Source of the DNA: Leeuwenhoekiella sp. MAR_2009_132
Lineage (GTDB): Bacteria > Bacteroidota > Bacteroidia > Flavobacteriales > Flavobacteriaceae
Assembly (NCBI RefSeq): GCF_000687915.1
Contig: NZ_JHZY01000004.1
Coordinates: forward strand, 692,001 to 756,000
Direction: 5' to 3'
Length of the DNA stretch: 64,000 bases
Both the position numbers and the translations under genes were made by a program. Positions 36,901 through 44,846 of the stretch are shown one piece after another. The notes below the pieces were generated by a model. The model did not search any database, was not told the DNA's origin, and saw only the letters and a program-made list of their open reading frames with translations. The first letter of the stretch is position 1. Every line of letters starts with the position of its first letter.

Positions 36901-37213
36901 TAGAGATTTTCAGGTTGCTCCTGTAATGACTTTTTGTAAATTCGATTTTGATAATGATGGTAATGATGAGCTACTTGCTGCCGGTAATTATTTTGGAGTA
37001 CAACCCTTTCACGGTAGATTAGACAGCTTTACCGGTGCATTAATTAAAGATAATAACACCATCTATTCTGGTGAAAAACTGGGGTTAGATTTTGCTCAAA
37101 AATCAATTAGACAGCTCAATGTAATCTCGTTTAATACTAAAAAGTTTCTTATCGCTACTCCTAATAATGGCAAAACACAACTGTATCAATTAAGCCAAAC
37201 AACCAAAAATTAG
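33962..37213 (+). CDS. FG-GAP/VCBS-repeat ASPIC/UnbV lipoprotein, paralogue 3
   Basis: A 1083-residue lipoprotein (lipobox LISC, Cys17). Same order of parts: YFYNGGGIAVGDINNDG, propeller half one (DVNGDGFLD, DYDLDGDLD, DFNLDGYPD), ASPIC/UnbV domain (LQSPTQNNFAIGAKV, VRGFQAS, VIWPDRTTQ) and propeller half two (GDLNGDGKDD, DYDQDGDLD, DIDHDGDMD). The conserved FYNGGG start and WSW motif near TDWSW are shared by all three copies. The haloperoxidase-like gene starts three bases after its stop. Confidence 0.85.
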   Translation: MNKYIQALLLIPVLISCSKDPELFTNPDVEKAGITFKNTLTATEDMNILDYLYFYNGGGIAVGDINNDGLQDIYFSGNQVKNELYLNKGNLQFENITETAGVAGNSDWNTASVMGDVNGDGFLDIYVCAVVGLNGLNGHNELFINNGDNTFTEMAEAYGLDVDTFSSSAAFLDYDLDGDLDIYILNHAVHTQNSFGKAELRYERNAQTGDKLMRNDGDHFTDVSEEAGIYGGINSYGLGIAISDFNLDGYPDIYIGNDFHEDDYYYLNNGDGTFTEDLKNHFGHTSRFSMGSDVADLNHDGWPDLISLDMLPEDENVLKSSEGDDNIQTQRLRTDKYGYHYQFTRNMLYINREGGAYQETGLLSGIAATDWSWSALFGDYNQDMQQDLFISNGIPKRPNDLDYIKFVSSDQIQNKISNTGLIDQKALKKMPSGKTHNYVFEGSADLYFKDRSSSWIANDTLASGATAYGDLDNDGDLDLITNNINASPTLYINQTNAKANYLKIKLQSPTQNNFAIGAKVYAYAGGIKQYKELYTVRGFQASSEPLIHFGLNDIKKVDSVRVIWPDRTTQVLTNLDANQTLIIKPKNALAFNYSSLIKKRTPLFKVITDSIGLDFIHQEDAYSDFDREKLIPYQLGDRGPAVAVGDLNGDGKDDIFFGGSKFIPSQVYLQQDSTFVNTRNPAIRKDSILEEVVAVIADFNKDGKNDLFTGTGGGDFSNKAIPLLDALYLNKAMGFEKASLPQLFENTSILAVHDYDQDGDLDVFVGSQGITGSFGKLPSSYLLENDKGVFRVAQEFKELGMVTAAIWDDFDGDNKQDLIVTGEWMAPVFLKNKNNKFSPVNNTKEDLEGLWQSLIAFDIDHDGDMDYVLGNWGENSKFKASSEFPMIMYYNDFDKNGQTETILVTEKNKNYYPLLGLDALASQVVSLRKKYSSYKSFAGQTIEQILSEEQLNTSKKLKVSTLKSGYLRNDSGSFTFIPFNRDFQVAPVMTFCKFDFDNDGNDELLAAGNYFGVQPFHGRLDSFTGALIKDNNTIYSGEKLGLDFAQKSIRQLNVISFNTKKFLIATPNNGKTQLYQLSQTTKN

Positions 37214-37216
37214 CTT

Positions 37217-38572
37217 TTGACTATGTTTAAAAAATCTATACTTCTATTATTTTCGGTGATAGTATTATTATCCTGTACAAGTGAAGAGAAACATATCGTT
37301 ATCACTCCAGACGATTACAACAATGCTGTTGATAAAGTAACTGAAGTTATTATTCACGATATTTTCTCACCTCCCGTTGCTAGTCGTATATATGCCTATT
37401 CTAATATTGCAGCCTACGAGATTCTTGCTCAGAATAATGCAGAATATACCTCACTGGCAGGTAAACTTAACAATTTACCTGAGGCGCCTAAACCAGATTC
37501 TACAGCTGTTGTAAATTATGATCTGGCAGCACTTATCGCTCAAATGGAAATCGCTAAAACCCTTATTTTTTCTGAAGAACGCATTACAGATATAAGAGAT
37601 AGCCTATATATCAAATGGGAGAATCAAAATCCTACGGAGCTTGCTGCTTCTAAAGCTTATGCCCTTAAGGTTACAGATCATATTAAAGCCTGGATGGATG
37701 GAGATAACTATAAGCAAACCCGTACTATGCCTAAATTTTCGGTAAATCCTGATAACCCATCCCGCTGGCAACCTACTCCTCCTGCATATATGGATGGTAT
37801 AGAACCTCACTGGATGAAAATTAGAACCTTTGTTATTGATTCTGCATCTCAATTCAAACCCATTCCCCCACCAGAATTTTCTATGGAAAAAGATTCTGAG
37901 TTCTACAAACAACTCATTGAAGTTTATGATGTGCGTAATGCAATGACTGAAGAAGGTGATGCGTCAGAAAAAATGGCTATTGCTCAATTTTGGGATTGTA
38001 ACCCATACGTTTCTACCCACAAAGGACATCTGATGTTTGCAACTAAAAAAATCACTCCCGGCGGTCACTGGATCGGGATTGTAAAAATTGCAACTAAAAA
38101 AATGGATGCCGATTTGATGGAAACCGTTTACGCTTATACAAAGACTTCTATTGCACTCTTTGATGGCTTTATAAGCTGTTGGGACGAGAAGTACAGAAGT
38201 AACCTTATACGTCCTGAAACATTAATTAATCAATACATTGATGATGGGTGGGCTCCGGTATTGCAAACACCCCCTTTTCCTGAGTACAGTAGTGGTCACT
38301 CTGTTGTATCTGGTGCCGCCGCAGAAGTTCTAACCGAAATTTATGGTGACGATTTTAGCTTTGACGATGATACAGAAACCCCTTACGGTTTACCGGTGCG
38401 CAGTTTTAAATCATTTAGATCTGCATCTAGCGAAGCTGCCTTAAGCAGACTTTATGGAGGTATTCATTATAGAGCAGCTATTGAAGAAGGTCTTAAACAA
38501 GGCCGCGAAATAGGTCGCTTTATCGTTCAGAAATTAAATCTTAAAGCAGATACCGCACAAGCCGCAAACTAG
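37217..38572 (+). CDS. Vanadium-haloperoxidase-like PAP2 lipoprotein
   Basis: A 451-residue lipoprotein (lipobox LLSC, Cys20). The C-terminal third carries the complete vanadate/phosphate site of the vanadium haloperoxidase-PAP2 superfamily: Lys325 and Arg332 (KYRSNLIRP), the SGH triad with His361 (YSSGHS, Ser instead of the usual Pro before it), and Arg411 plus His417 (SRLYGGIH). The spacings Lys-x6-Arg and Arg-x5-His equal those of the fungal chloroperoxidase. Whether it oxidises halides or works as a phosphatase cannot be decided by sequence. It is encoded three bases after the third VCBS paralogue and three bases before the next gene, hence part of the same operon and the same cell-envelope compartment. 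Confidence 0.85.
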   Translation: MTMFKKSILLLFSVIVLLSCTSEEKHIVITPDDYNNAVDKVTEVIIHDIFSPPVASRIYAYSNIAAYEILAQNNAEYTSLAGKLNNLPEAPKPDSTAVVNYDLAALIAQMEIAKTLIFSEERITDIRDSLYIKWENQNPTELAASKAYALKVTDHIKAWMDGDNYKQTRTMPKFSVNPDNPSRWQPTPPAYMDGIEPHWMKIRTFVIDSASQFKPIPPPEFSMEKDSEFYKQLIEVYDVRNAMTEEGDASEKMAIAQFWDCNPYVSTHKGHLMFATKKITPGGHWIGIVKIATKKMDADLMETVYAYTKTSIALFDGFISCWDEKYRSNLIRPETLINQYIDDGWAPVLQTPPFPEYSSGHSVVSGAAAEVLTEIYGDDFSFDDDTETPYGLPVRSFKSFRSASSEAALSRLYGGIHYRAAIEEGLKQGREIGRFIVQKLNLKADTAQAAN

Positions 38573-38575
38573 GGT

Positions 38576-39478
38576 ATGAAAAAATTAATTTTTGTAATTA
38601 CTACGTTATTGTTAGTTGCTCTAGGTTGGTATTTATTTCTAAAACCCAGCGATTTTACGATTAGCTTTAAAGTAGAAACCACTCCCGGTACTGTGATACA
38701 ATCTGTAAAAGCGTGGGATCTAAGTTTAGATAACAGTAAGATAATAGCTCAATACAATTTTGATGCTCTGGTGCAGCAGCGAAATATTGACGGCTCAACT
38801 GTAAATTACACCTATCGGTTTTATGCCGTTAATGATTCTATAACTAAGGTTAGTGTGGGTATAAAAGATCTTGACAATAGCATCTATAACAAACTCACAA
38901 TCCCTTTTGCAAATACAGATTTTGAAAAGAAAAGTGCTAAAGAAATAAATGCATTTTATACGATTTTAAAGCAGCACCTTAGTGAACTAAAAATTAAAAT
39001 TACAGGTATTGAAAATACACCATCTACTTATTGTGCATACATTCCGTTAAAAGGTTTACAAATAGAAAAAGCAAAAGGAATGATGCAAAACTATGGGTAT
39101 ATAGGAGATATACTTGCTGCTGGTAATGTAACTTTTAATGGTCCGCCATTTGTAGAAATTACAAATTGGGATATTAAAACAGACAGTATATCGTATAATT
39201 TCTGTTTTCCTATAATTAAATCTGACAGCCTCCCGCAAGCGAAAGATATTCGTTATAAACAATTACAAAAAACCGAAGCTATTCACGCTGTGTATAATGG
39301 TAATTACATAACTTCAGACAGAGCCTGGTACGCTCTTATGGCTTATGCTAAACGAAATAATATAGCAATAGAGCAAAAACCCTTAGAAGTTTTCTTTAAT
39401 AACCCAAATATGGGCGGCAATGAATTAGATTGGAAAGCAGACATCTATATGCCTTTAAAAAAAGACACGCTCAACTAG
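38576..39478 (+). CDS. Membrane-anchored SRPBCC + GyrI-like ligand-binding protein
   Basis: A 300-residue protein with one N-terminal membrane segment (about residues 4-23). Residues ~28-145 resemble an SRPBCC/polyketide-cyclase-like domain (FKVETTPGTVIQSVKAWD). Residues ~155-300 resemble a GyrI/AraC effector-binding domain (VYNGNYITSDRAWYALMAYAKRN and a final ELDWKADIYMPL). Such domains bind small hydrophobic or amphipathic ligands. The gene ends the SusCD-VCBS-haloperoxidase cluster. The role in this operon is unknown; binding a substrate or product of the haloperoxidase-like protein is a guess. Confidence 0.6.
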   Translation: MKKLIFVITTLLLVALGWYLFLKPSDFTISFKVETTPGTVIQSVKAWDLSLDNSKIIAQYNFDALVQQRNIDGSTVNYTYRFYAVNDSITKVSVGIKDLDNSIYNKLTIPFANTDFEKKSAKEINAFYTILKQHLSELKIKITGIENTPSTYCAYIPLKGLQIEKAKGMMQNYGYIGDILAAGNVTFNGPPFVEITNWDIKTDSISYNFCFPIIKSDSLPQAKDIRYKQLQKTEAIHAVYNGNYITSDRAWYALMAYAKRNNIAIEQKPLEVFFNNPNMGGNELDWKADIYMPLKKDTLN

Positions 39479-39506
39479 ATAATCTTGTGGGTAATTATTA
39501 ACAACT

Positions 39507-40127
39507 TCAATTTAAAAAGTCAAACGTTAGTTTTAGACCTTGAATAACCATTGTAGTCCCTATAATGGCAATTATTAACCCCATTATTTTACCTATTACT
39601 GAAATAACATTATCCCCTATTTTTGCAGCAATAAAATCGCTTAAGCTAAAAGTTATATAGGTTAGAACACACATAAGTCCAAAAATTAAAATCACCAACC
39701 CTATATTTACATAGGTAGCATTTGATGTGAAATTCATCGCTGTTACGATAGTACCGGGCCCGGCAAGAATAGGGATTGCCAAAGGTGACACCGCAATATT
39801 CTCATCAAAATTAGTTTCTTTTAAATGCTTAACTCCAGACTTTCTTGACTGAAGCATATCAAATCCTACGTAAAAAATAAGTAACCCACCGGTAATCTTA
39901 AATGCAGGAATGGTGATGCCAAAGAGTTGAAAAATAAATTTACCCAGCACCACAAACACTGCTATAATTATAAATGCAACTAGAATTGCTTTTTTATTAA
40001 CCTTTTGTTTTTCAGCTTTGCTGGCACCCTCGGTTAACGATAAAAATATAGGAATATTAGATAGCGGATTCATAATAGCAAAAAAGCCTGTAAATACCGA
40101 AATGCAATATGTTAATAGGTCACTCAT
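39507..40127 (-). CDS. MarC/UPF0056 family membrane protein
   Basis: A 206-residue protein with six hydrophobic segments, the family start FFAIMNPLSNIPIFLSLT and the repeat AVSPLAIPILAGPGTIVTAM. MarC-family proteins are inner-membrane proteins of unsettled function; the early link to multiple antibiotic resistance was not upheld. It is convergent with the preceding cluster and lies 28 bases after the next minus-strand gene. Confidence 0.9.
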   Translation of the reverse strand: MSDLLTYCISVFTGFFAIMNPLSNIPIFLSLTEGASKAEKQKVNKKAILVAFIIIAVFVVLGKFIFQLFGITIPAFKITGGLLIFYVGFDMLQSRKSGVKHLKETNFDENIAVSPLAIPILAGPGTIVTAMNFTSNATYVNIGLVILIFGLMCVLTYITFSLSDFIAAKIGDNVISVIGKIMGLIIAIIGTTMVIQGLKLTFDFLN

Positions 40128-40155
40128 AAAGCTATTTTTAAAATAGGTAAACCTA

Positions 40156-40617
40156 TTATTTAATTTCTAAATTTAACTGTTTTCCTTCGGCCTGGGCTTT
40201 TTTATCTTTTTGCACACCTACAGCAATACCTATGGCCATACCTATAGGCAAGCCTATTCCTAAGAGTCCCATATTTCCTAAAGCCGCACCTAAAGCGACA
40301 CCTAAGGGAATCCCAAAAACCGACATTCCCAGAACAAGCCAGAGGTTTCTGTAATGATTTATAGGAACTATATCGGTTTCTTTCTTTACTACTTTTAATA
40401 TATGCCCTTGAGAGGTTCTCAATAAACTATACAATTGCTTATCTGAATAATCTTTCCCATTAATATGATCTACTTCTTTATTTATAGATTGAATAACAAA
40501 CTCCGGCAACTCCCTTTCATTTAAAACATCTAACAACTCTTTAAATTGAATGATTTGCTTTTTGTGTTTGCCTTCTTCAGAGTTGGCTCTTGTATTTAGG
40601 GAGTTTATTTTCATCAA
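40156..40617 (-). CDS. Small membrane protein of unknown function
   Basis: A 153-residue protein with a charged helical N-terminal region (about 1-85) and two glycine-rich hydrophobic segments (LWLVLGMSVFGIPLGVALGAALG and LLGIGLPIGMAIGIAVGV are contiguous parts of residues ~92-137), ending in a basic tail. Glycine-zipper-like GxxxG spacing is evident. I do not recognise a named family with a known role. It may be cotranscribed with the MarC gene, 28 bases downstream. Confidence 0.65.
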   Translation of the reverse strand: MMKINSLNTRANSEEGKHKKQIIQFKELLDVLNERELPEFVIQSINKEVDHINGKDYSDKQLYSLLRTSQGHILKVVKKETDIVPINHYRNLWLVLGMSVFGIPLGVALGAALGNMGLLGIGLPIGMAIGIAVGVQKDKKAQAEGKQLNLEIK

Positions 40618-40640
40618 TAGAATTTAATTTAAATCTAACA

Positions 40641-40675
40641 AAAAACCCTGTAAATTGAATATTTACAGGGTTTTT
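40641..40675 (-). terminator. Terminator of the lacI-pgmB-GH65 operon
   Basis: A perfect 14-bp stem (40641-40654 with 40662-40675) and a seven-base loop, ending in a T run in the minus direction, 22 bases after the GH65 stop. Confidence 0.88.
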
Positions 40676-40696
40676 CTAATTTATTAATCTTGATTT

Positions 40697-43003
40697 TTAA
40701 ACTTCAGTAGGCTGTCCTGAGCTTACTTTAACCTCTTTACCGTTAAGTAATATCGTTAAGTCTGAACCTTTATCTAAACTGAAAACATGCTTTCCTTTAG
40801 ACACAGCTACTTTTAAAATCTGCCCTCTAAAATTCAATTTAAATGAAAAACCATCCCACGCATTTGGCATTTTAGGATCAAAGGATAGCATATCATTTTT
40901 AATTCGCATACCTCCAAAACCTTCTACAACACTCATCCACGTTCCTGCCATACTGGTAATATGAAGACCTTCGTGCACTTCTTTGTTATAGTCATCAAGA
41001 TCAAGACGTGAGGTTCTCAAATAAAACTCATAAGCCTGATCCATCTGATCTAATTTTGCAGCTTGTATTGCGTGAACACAGGGGCTCAAAGAAGATTCAT
41101 GAACGGTAAAAGGCTCATAAAAATCAAAGTGTTTTTTAAGTTCCTCTTGTGTAAAGTGATCTTCAAAAACATAAAAACCTTGTAATGTATCTGCCTGTTT
41201 AATGTATGGTGATCTTAAAATACGATCCCAGCTCCATTTTTGATTTATAGGTCGTTCAGATTTTGAAAGATCTGCTACGGTAACTAACTCTTTATCTAAG
41301 AAACCATCTTGTTGTAAGTAGATTCCGTTTTCTTCTGAAAAGGGCAAATACATTTTTTCTGAAACGTCTGTCCAGGTATTTAATTCGTCATTAGAAACGT
41401 TTGTCTTTTCAGCAATTCTTTTATAATCTGAACTGTACTCTTTAGATACTTTTTTAACCTGCTCTGCGGCATATTTTAAACACCACTTCGCTAGATAATT
41501 TGTATAAAAGTTATTGTTTACATTATTTTCATATTCGTTAGGACCGGTAACACCCAAAATCACAAACTGCTCTTTTTTAGCAGACCAGGTTGCGCGTTGT
41601 TTCCAGAAACGAGCTACAGCGATAATCACCTCTAAACCTTTTTCTGGAATGTAACTATAATCTCCTGTGTAGCGTACATAATTGCTTATCGCAAAAATCA
41701 TAGCACCATTACGGTGTATCTCTTCAAAAGTGATTTCCCACTCATTATGACACTCTTCCCCGTTCATAGTCACCATAGGGTACAGCGCCGCACCATCTTT
41801 AAACCCTAATTTCTGGGCGTTTTCTATCGCTTTTTCAAGATGCTGGTAACGGTAGGTTAACAGGTTACGCGCTACCTGCTGGTCTTTCGTTGCCATATAA
41901 AAAGGAAGGCAATATGCTTCTGTATCCCAATAGGTAGAACCCCCATATTTCTCACCGGTAAAGCCTTTAGGCCCTATATTAAGACGTGCATCTTTACCTA
42001 AATAGGTTTGATTTAATTGAAATATATTAAATCGAATTCCCTGCTGTGCTTTTACATCACCGTCTATCACAATATCTGCCATAGACCAGATTTCTGCCCA
42101 GTCTTCCTTTTGCTTAGTAAGTAAGTTTTTAAAACCTTTGTCTAAAGCAATATCTAATACAGCTGTTGCAGCACTCTTAAGTGAATCTTTATCGTGATTT
42201 AAAGATGTAATATATCCCGCATATTTCTGAATTGCAAAAGTCTCGCCTTCGCGAATATCAGTCTCGTAAACGTGACCTATATACGTTTCGGTCTTATTAG
42301 TTTTAAGAGTTAATGAAATCTCTTTGCCGTCTACGGTAAAGGTGTTTGACATTGCGGTACACACGTGAAAAAGCGTTTTCATAGTGTGTGCGGTAATAAA
42401 AGCCTTATTCCCTTGTTCTTCTACACTTAGCGTGTTCCAAAATTTATCATCCCAGTTGGTGTCTTCATTAGTAATGCCGCTATCTAAATACGGTTCATAA
42501 CTAATGCTCACATCTTTATTTAACGGCGTTACTTCATAATTTATAGCTCCCAGTTCATCATGCTCCAGACTTAAAAAGCGTTTAGAATTCACTTTTAAAC
42601 GAGTCCCATTTTGAAGTTCTGCTTCAAAACTTCTGCCTAACCAACCTTCTTTCATATTAAGCTCCCGTCTAAAGTCTTTTACACTTTTTACGGTATTTAG
42701 ATCTAAAGATTCCCCATCAACAAGAACTTTTATTCCTATCCAACTGGGTGCGTTAAGTACTTTAGCAAAATATTCAGGATAGCCATTTTTCCACCAGCCT
42801 ACTCGTGTTTTATCGGGGTAATAAACACCACCTATATAACTTCCCTGAAAGGTTTTCCCACTGTATTCTTCTTCAAAATTAGCACGTTGCCCCATGGCAC
42901 CGTTGCCTATACTAAATAAGCTTTCTGATGATTTTACATGCTCTTTTTCAAATCCTTCTTCTAAAATTGCCCACGGTGCGGGTATGATATAATCTTGATT
43001 CAT
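40697..43003 (-). CDS. GH65 glycoside phosphorylase, probably maltose phosphorylase
   Basis: A 768-residue GH65 enzyme without a signal peptide, so cytoplasmic. The central motif GPKGFTGEKYGGSTYWDTEAY (shown here in parts: GPKGFTGEKYGG, STYWDTEA; about residues 345-364) and GEECHNEWEITFEEIHRNG (415-433) match maltose phosphorylases; Glu421 in HNEWE is the expected general acid. The enzyme splits an alpha-linked glucose disaccharide with phosphate to beta-glucose 1-phosphate and glucose. The beta-phosphoglucomutase gene four bases upstream would then make glucose 6-phosphate, a classic pairing. Kojibiose or trehalose phosphorylase are alternatives that need assay. Confidence 0.88.
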   Translation of the reverse strand: MNQDYIIPAPWAILEEGFEKEHVKSSESLFSIGNGAMGQRANFEEEYSGKTFQGSYIGGVYYPDKTRVGWWKNGYPEYFAKVLNAPSWIGIKVLVDGESLDLNTVKSVKDFRRELNMKEGWLGRSFEAELQNGTRLKVNSKRFLSLEHDELGAINYEVTPLNKDVSISYEPYLDSGITNEDTNWDDKFWNTLSVEEQGNKAFITAHTMKTLFHVCTAMSNTFTVDGKEISLTLKTNKTETYIGHVYETDIREGETFAIQKYAGYITSLNHDKDSLKSAATAVLDIALDKGFKNLLTKQKEDWAEIWSMADIVIDGDVKAQQGIRFNIFQLNQTYLGKDARLNIGPKGFTGEKYGGSTYWDTEAYCLPFYMATKDQQVARNLLTYRYQHLEKAIENAQKLGFKDGAALYPMVTMNGEECHNEWEITFEEIHRNGAMIFAISNYVRYTGDYSYIPEKGLEVIIAVARFWKQRATWSAKKEQFVILGVTGPNEYENNVNNNFYTNYLAKWCLKYAAEQVKKVSKEYSSDYKRIAEKTNVSNDELNTWTDVSEKMYLPFSEENGIYLQQDGFLDKELVTVADLSKSERPINQKWSWDRILRSPYIKQADTLQGFYVFEDHFTQEELKKHFDFYEPFTVHESSLSPCVHAIQAAKLDQMDQAYEFYLRTSRLDLDDYNKEVHEGLHITSMAGTWMSVVEGFGGMRIKNDMLSFDPKMPNAWDGFSFKLNFRGQILKVAVSKGKHVFSLDKGSDLTILLNGKEVKVSSGQPTEV

Positions 43004-43007
43004 GGTA

Positions 43008-43664
43008 TTAAGCGTTGATTAGTTGGTCTAAAAATTGGGTATTGATTTCGGTAAAATCTTTAAATATATAGTCTGCTTCGTATAGTGTTTCTGCATCACC
43101 TATTCCTACACTCACCATATTTACTTTATTTGCAGCCTGTATGCCGGCAATAGAATCTTCAAAAACAATGGTGTCTTTAAAATCTACCTCAAGTTCTTCT
43201 GCTCCTATTGTAAAAACCTCAGGATCTGGTTTGGCTTTTTCTACGTGATTGCCATCTACAATAAAATCAAACATATCATAAAGCCCTACACGTTTTAATA
43301 TAGGTTGTGCATTTTTGCTTGCAGATCCTAATGCCATTGGTATATTTCTTTCTTTTAAATAGTTGAGAACATCAAGAACACCCGGTAAAATATCTGCTTT
43401 GGTCATTTTTTCTATATAACCTAAGTATTCTGCATTCTTAGAAGTTAGCCACACGTCTTTTTCTTCCTGAGTAGCTTTTCTCTTTCCTATTTCAAGTAAT
43501 ATTTCTAAAGAGCGTACACGGCTTACACCTTTAAAACGCTCATTTTGTTCTTCAGTAAATTCAAAACCCAGATCATTTGCAAGTGACTTCCATGCTAAAT
43601 AATGAAAGCCTGCTGTATCTACAATTACACCATCAAGATCGAATATAAATCCTTTTTTACTCAT
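43008..43664 (-). CDS. pgmB: Beta-phosphoglucomutase
   Basis: A 218-residue HAD-family enzyme. Nucleophile Asp9 and acid/base Asp11 lie in FDLDGVIVDT; the cap motif HYLAWKSLANDLG, GSASKN (motif II) and KPDPEVFTIG plus FEDSIAGIQAA (motifs III and IV) match beta-phosphoglucomutases. It interconverts beta-glucose 1-phosphate and glucose 6-phosphate. It is encoded between the LacI regulator (five-base gap) and GH65 (four-base gap). Confidence 0.93.
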   Translation of the reverse strand: MSKKGFIFDLDGVIVDTAGFHYLAWKSLANDLGFEFTEEQNERFKGVSRVRSLEILLEIGKRKATQEEKDVWLTSKNAEYLGYIEKMTKADILPGVLDVLNYLKERNIPMALGSASKNAQPILKRVGLYDMFDFIVDGNHVEKAKPDPEVFTIGAEELEVDFKDTIVFEDSIAGIQAANKVNMVSVGIGDAETLYEADYIFKDFTEINTQFLDQLINA

Positions 43665-43669
43665 TCTAA

Positions 43670-44713
43670 TTATCGGTTTAATTTGCGTGTAGATTCTCGT
43701 TCAACAAGACTTGTATCTATATAAGCGGTATCATAAACTTCGGCGCCGGTTTCCTCACGCTCTAGCTTTTCGATAAGTATAGCTGCTGCTTTGCGCCCCA
43801 TTTCTTCTCCGTGTTGACTCACAGCTGTTAAACTTGGAATCATGTTTTCAGAAAGTTGACCATCTGTAAAACAAACTATGGATACATCTTCAGGTATTTT
43901 CTTTCCTAGTTTAGTTAACACGCGTGTTGCGTGAACGGCAAAGAATTCATTAACCGTGAAAATACCATCAAGTTCATTATTAGTAACAAAATCTTCAATG
44001 CGTCTCTTTGATTCTTCAGTAAGGTCATCTATATTATCTAACTTCAGTATTAAATCATCATTGGCTTCAATACCAAAATCATCAAGAGCATCCAGATATC
44101 CTTCGGTACGTAAACGTCCAACACTTATATAATCTTCAGAAGTTATAATCCCTATTTTACGACAACCGGTACGCACCATATGGGTGACTCCCTTTTTTGC
44201 TCCTGCTTTATCATCAATAAGTACACGGTCGCAAGAAATACCCTCTACAACGCGATCAAACATGACAACAGGCATACCCTGCTCAATTACTTCATTTAAA
44301 TGATGGTAATCTTCTTTAAGCATGGTTTCTTTAGATATAGAAAGTATAAAACCATCTGTGCTTCCATTCGCCAGAAGCTCCATATTTTCAACTTCCTTGT
44401 CAAAACCATTGTTAGATAAACAAATTATCACATTATAATTACGATCACGCGCCTCTTGCTCTATACCACTAATTACGGTTGTAAAGAAGTGATGTACAAT
44501 TTGTGGTATGATAACGCCTATCGTATTGGTTCTTCTATTTTTTAGGCTTAACGCTATATTGTTAGGCTTATAATTATATAACTTAGCGTAAGCTTTAATT
44601 TTCTCACGGGTTTCTTCACTTATTTCGGGGCTATCTCTCAACGCTTTAGAAACCGTAGAAATAGATACTCCAAGTTCTTTAGCTATCAGTTTGAGGGTCA
44701 GTTTTCTTTTCAT
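43670..44713 (-). CDS. LacI-family transcriptional regulator
   Basis: A 347-residue regulator. The helix-turn-helix is at the N-terminus (LTLKLIAKELGVSISTVSKALRDSPEIS, given as LTLKLIAKELG and VSISTVSKALRD; residues ~5-32), with the hinge helix NNIALSLKNRRT and a periplasmic-binding-like sensor domain from about residue 60. It is the first gene of the lacI-pgmB-GH65 operon and divergent from GH32-MFS-fructokinase. The palindrome at 44790-44807 in the shared promoter region is the likely operator; the same core lies before SusC. Inducer unknown; a glucose or fructose disaccharide or phosphate is plausible. Confidence 0.92.
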   Translation of the reverse strand: MKRKLTLKLIAKELGVSISTVSKALRDSPEISEETREKIKAYAKLYNYKPNNIALSLKNRRTNTIGVIIPQIVHHFFTTVISGIEQEARDRNYNVIICLSNNGFDKEVENMELLANGSTDGFILSISKETMLKEDYHHLNEVIEQGMPVVMFDRVVEGISCDRVLIDDKAGAKKGVTHMVRTGCRKIGIITSEDYISVGRLRTEGYLDALDDFGIEANDDLILKLDNIDDLTEESKRRIEDFVTNNELDGIFTVNEFFAVHATRVLTKLGKKIPEDVSIVCFTDGQLSENMIPSLTAVSQHGEEMGRKAAAILIEKLEREETGAEVYDTAYIDTSLVERESTRKLNR

Positions 44714-44789
44714 AATTCAAATCCTAATATAATTTATATTCGATTTTATCTATTTATTGTACTAAATTTAAGAATTGGTAAAATTAGCT

Positions 44790-44807
44790 AACTAAATCGA
44801 TTAAGTT
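44790..44807. promoter_or_regulatory. Putative LacI-type operator, copy 2
   Basis: AACTAAATCGATTAAGTT is palindromic except for one position per half. It lies 77 bases from the LacI start and 40 bases before the GH32 start, and shares a 15-base core with the site at 22030-22044 in reverse orientation. Confidence 0.7.
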
Positions 44808-44846
44808 ATCTTAAATTTTATTAATTTTCCTTCATTTTCATATTGA

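Noticed and set aside
37604..37912. 102-codon minus-strand frame opposite the haloperoxidase-like gene
   Set aside because: Antisense of a conserved enzyme; no own promoter or recognisable motif.
39507..40127. MarC as an antibiotic-resistance gene
   Set aside because: The family name is historical; sequence supports only UPF0056 membership and no resistance context is present.
40142..40157. 7-bp inverted repeat AATAGGT/ACCTATT between the small membrane protein and MarC genes
   Set aside because: Two-base loop and AT-rich stem overlapping a stop codon; too weak to call a terminator or operator.
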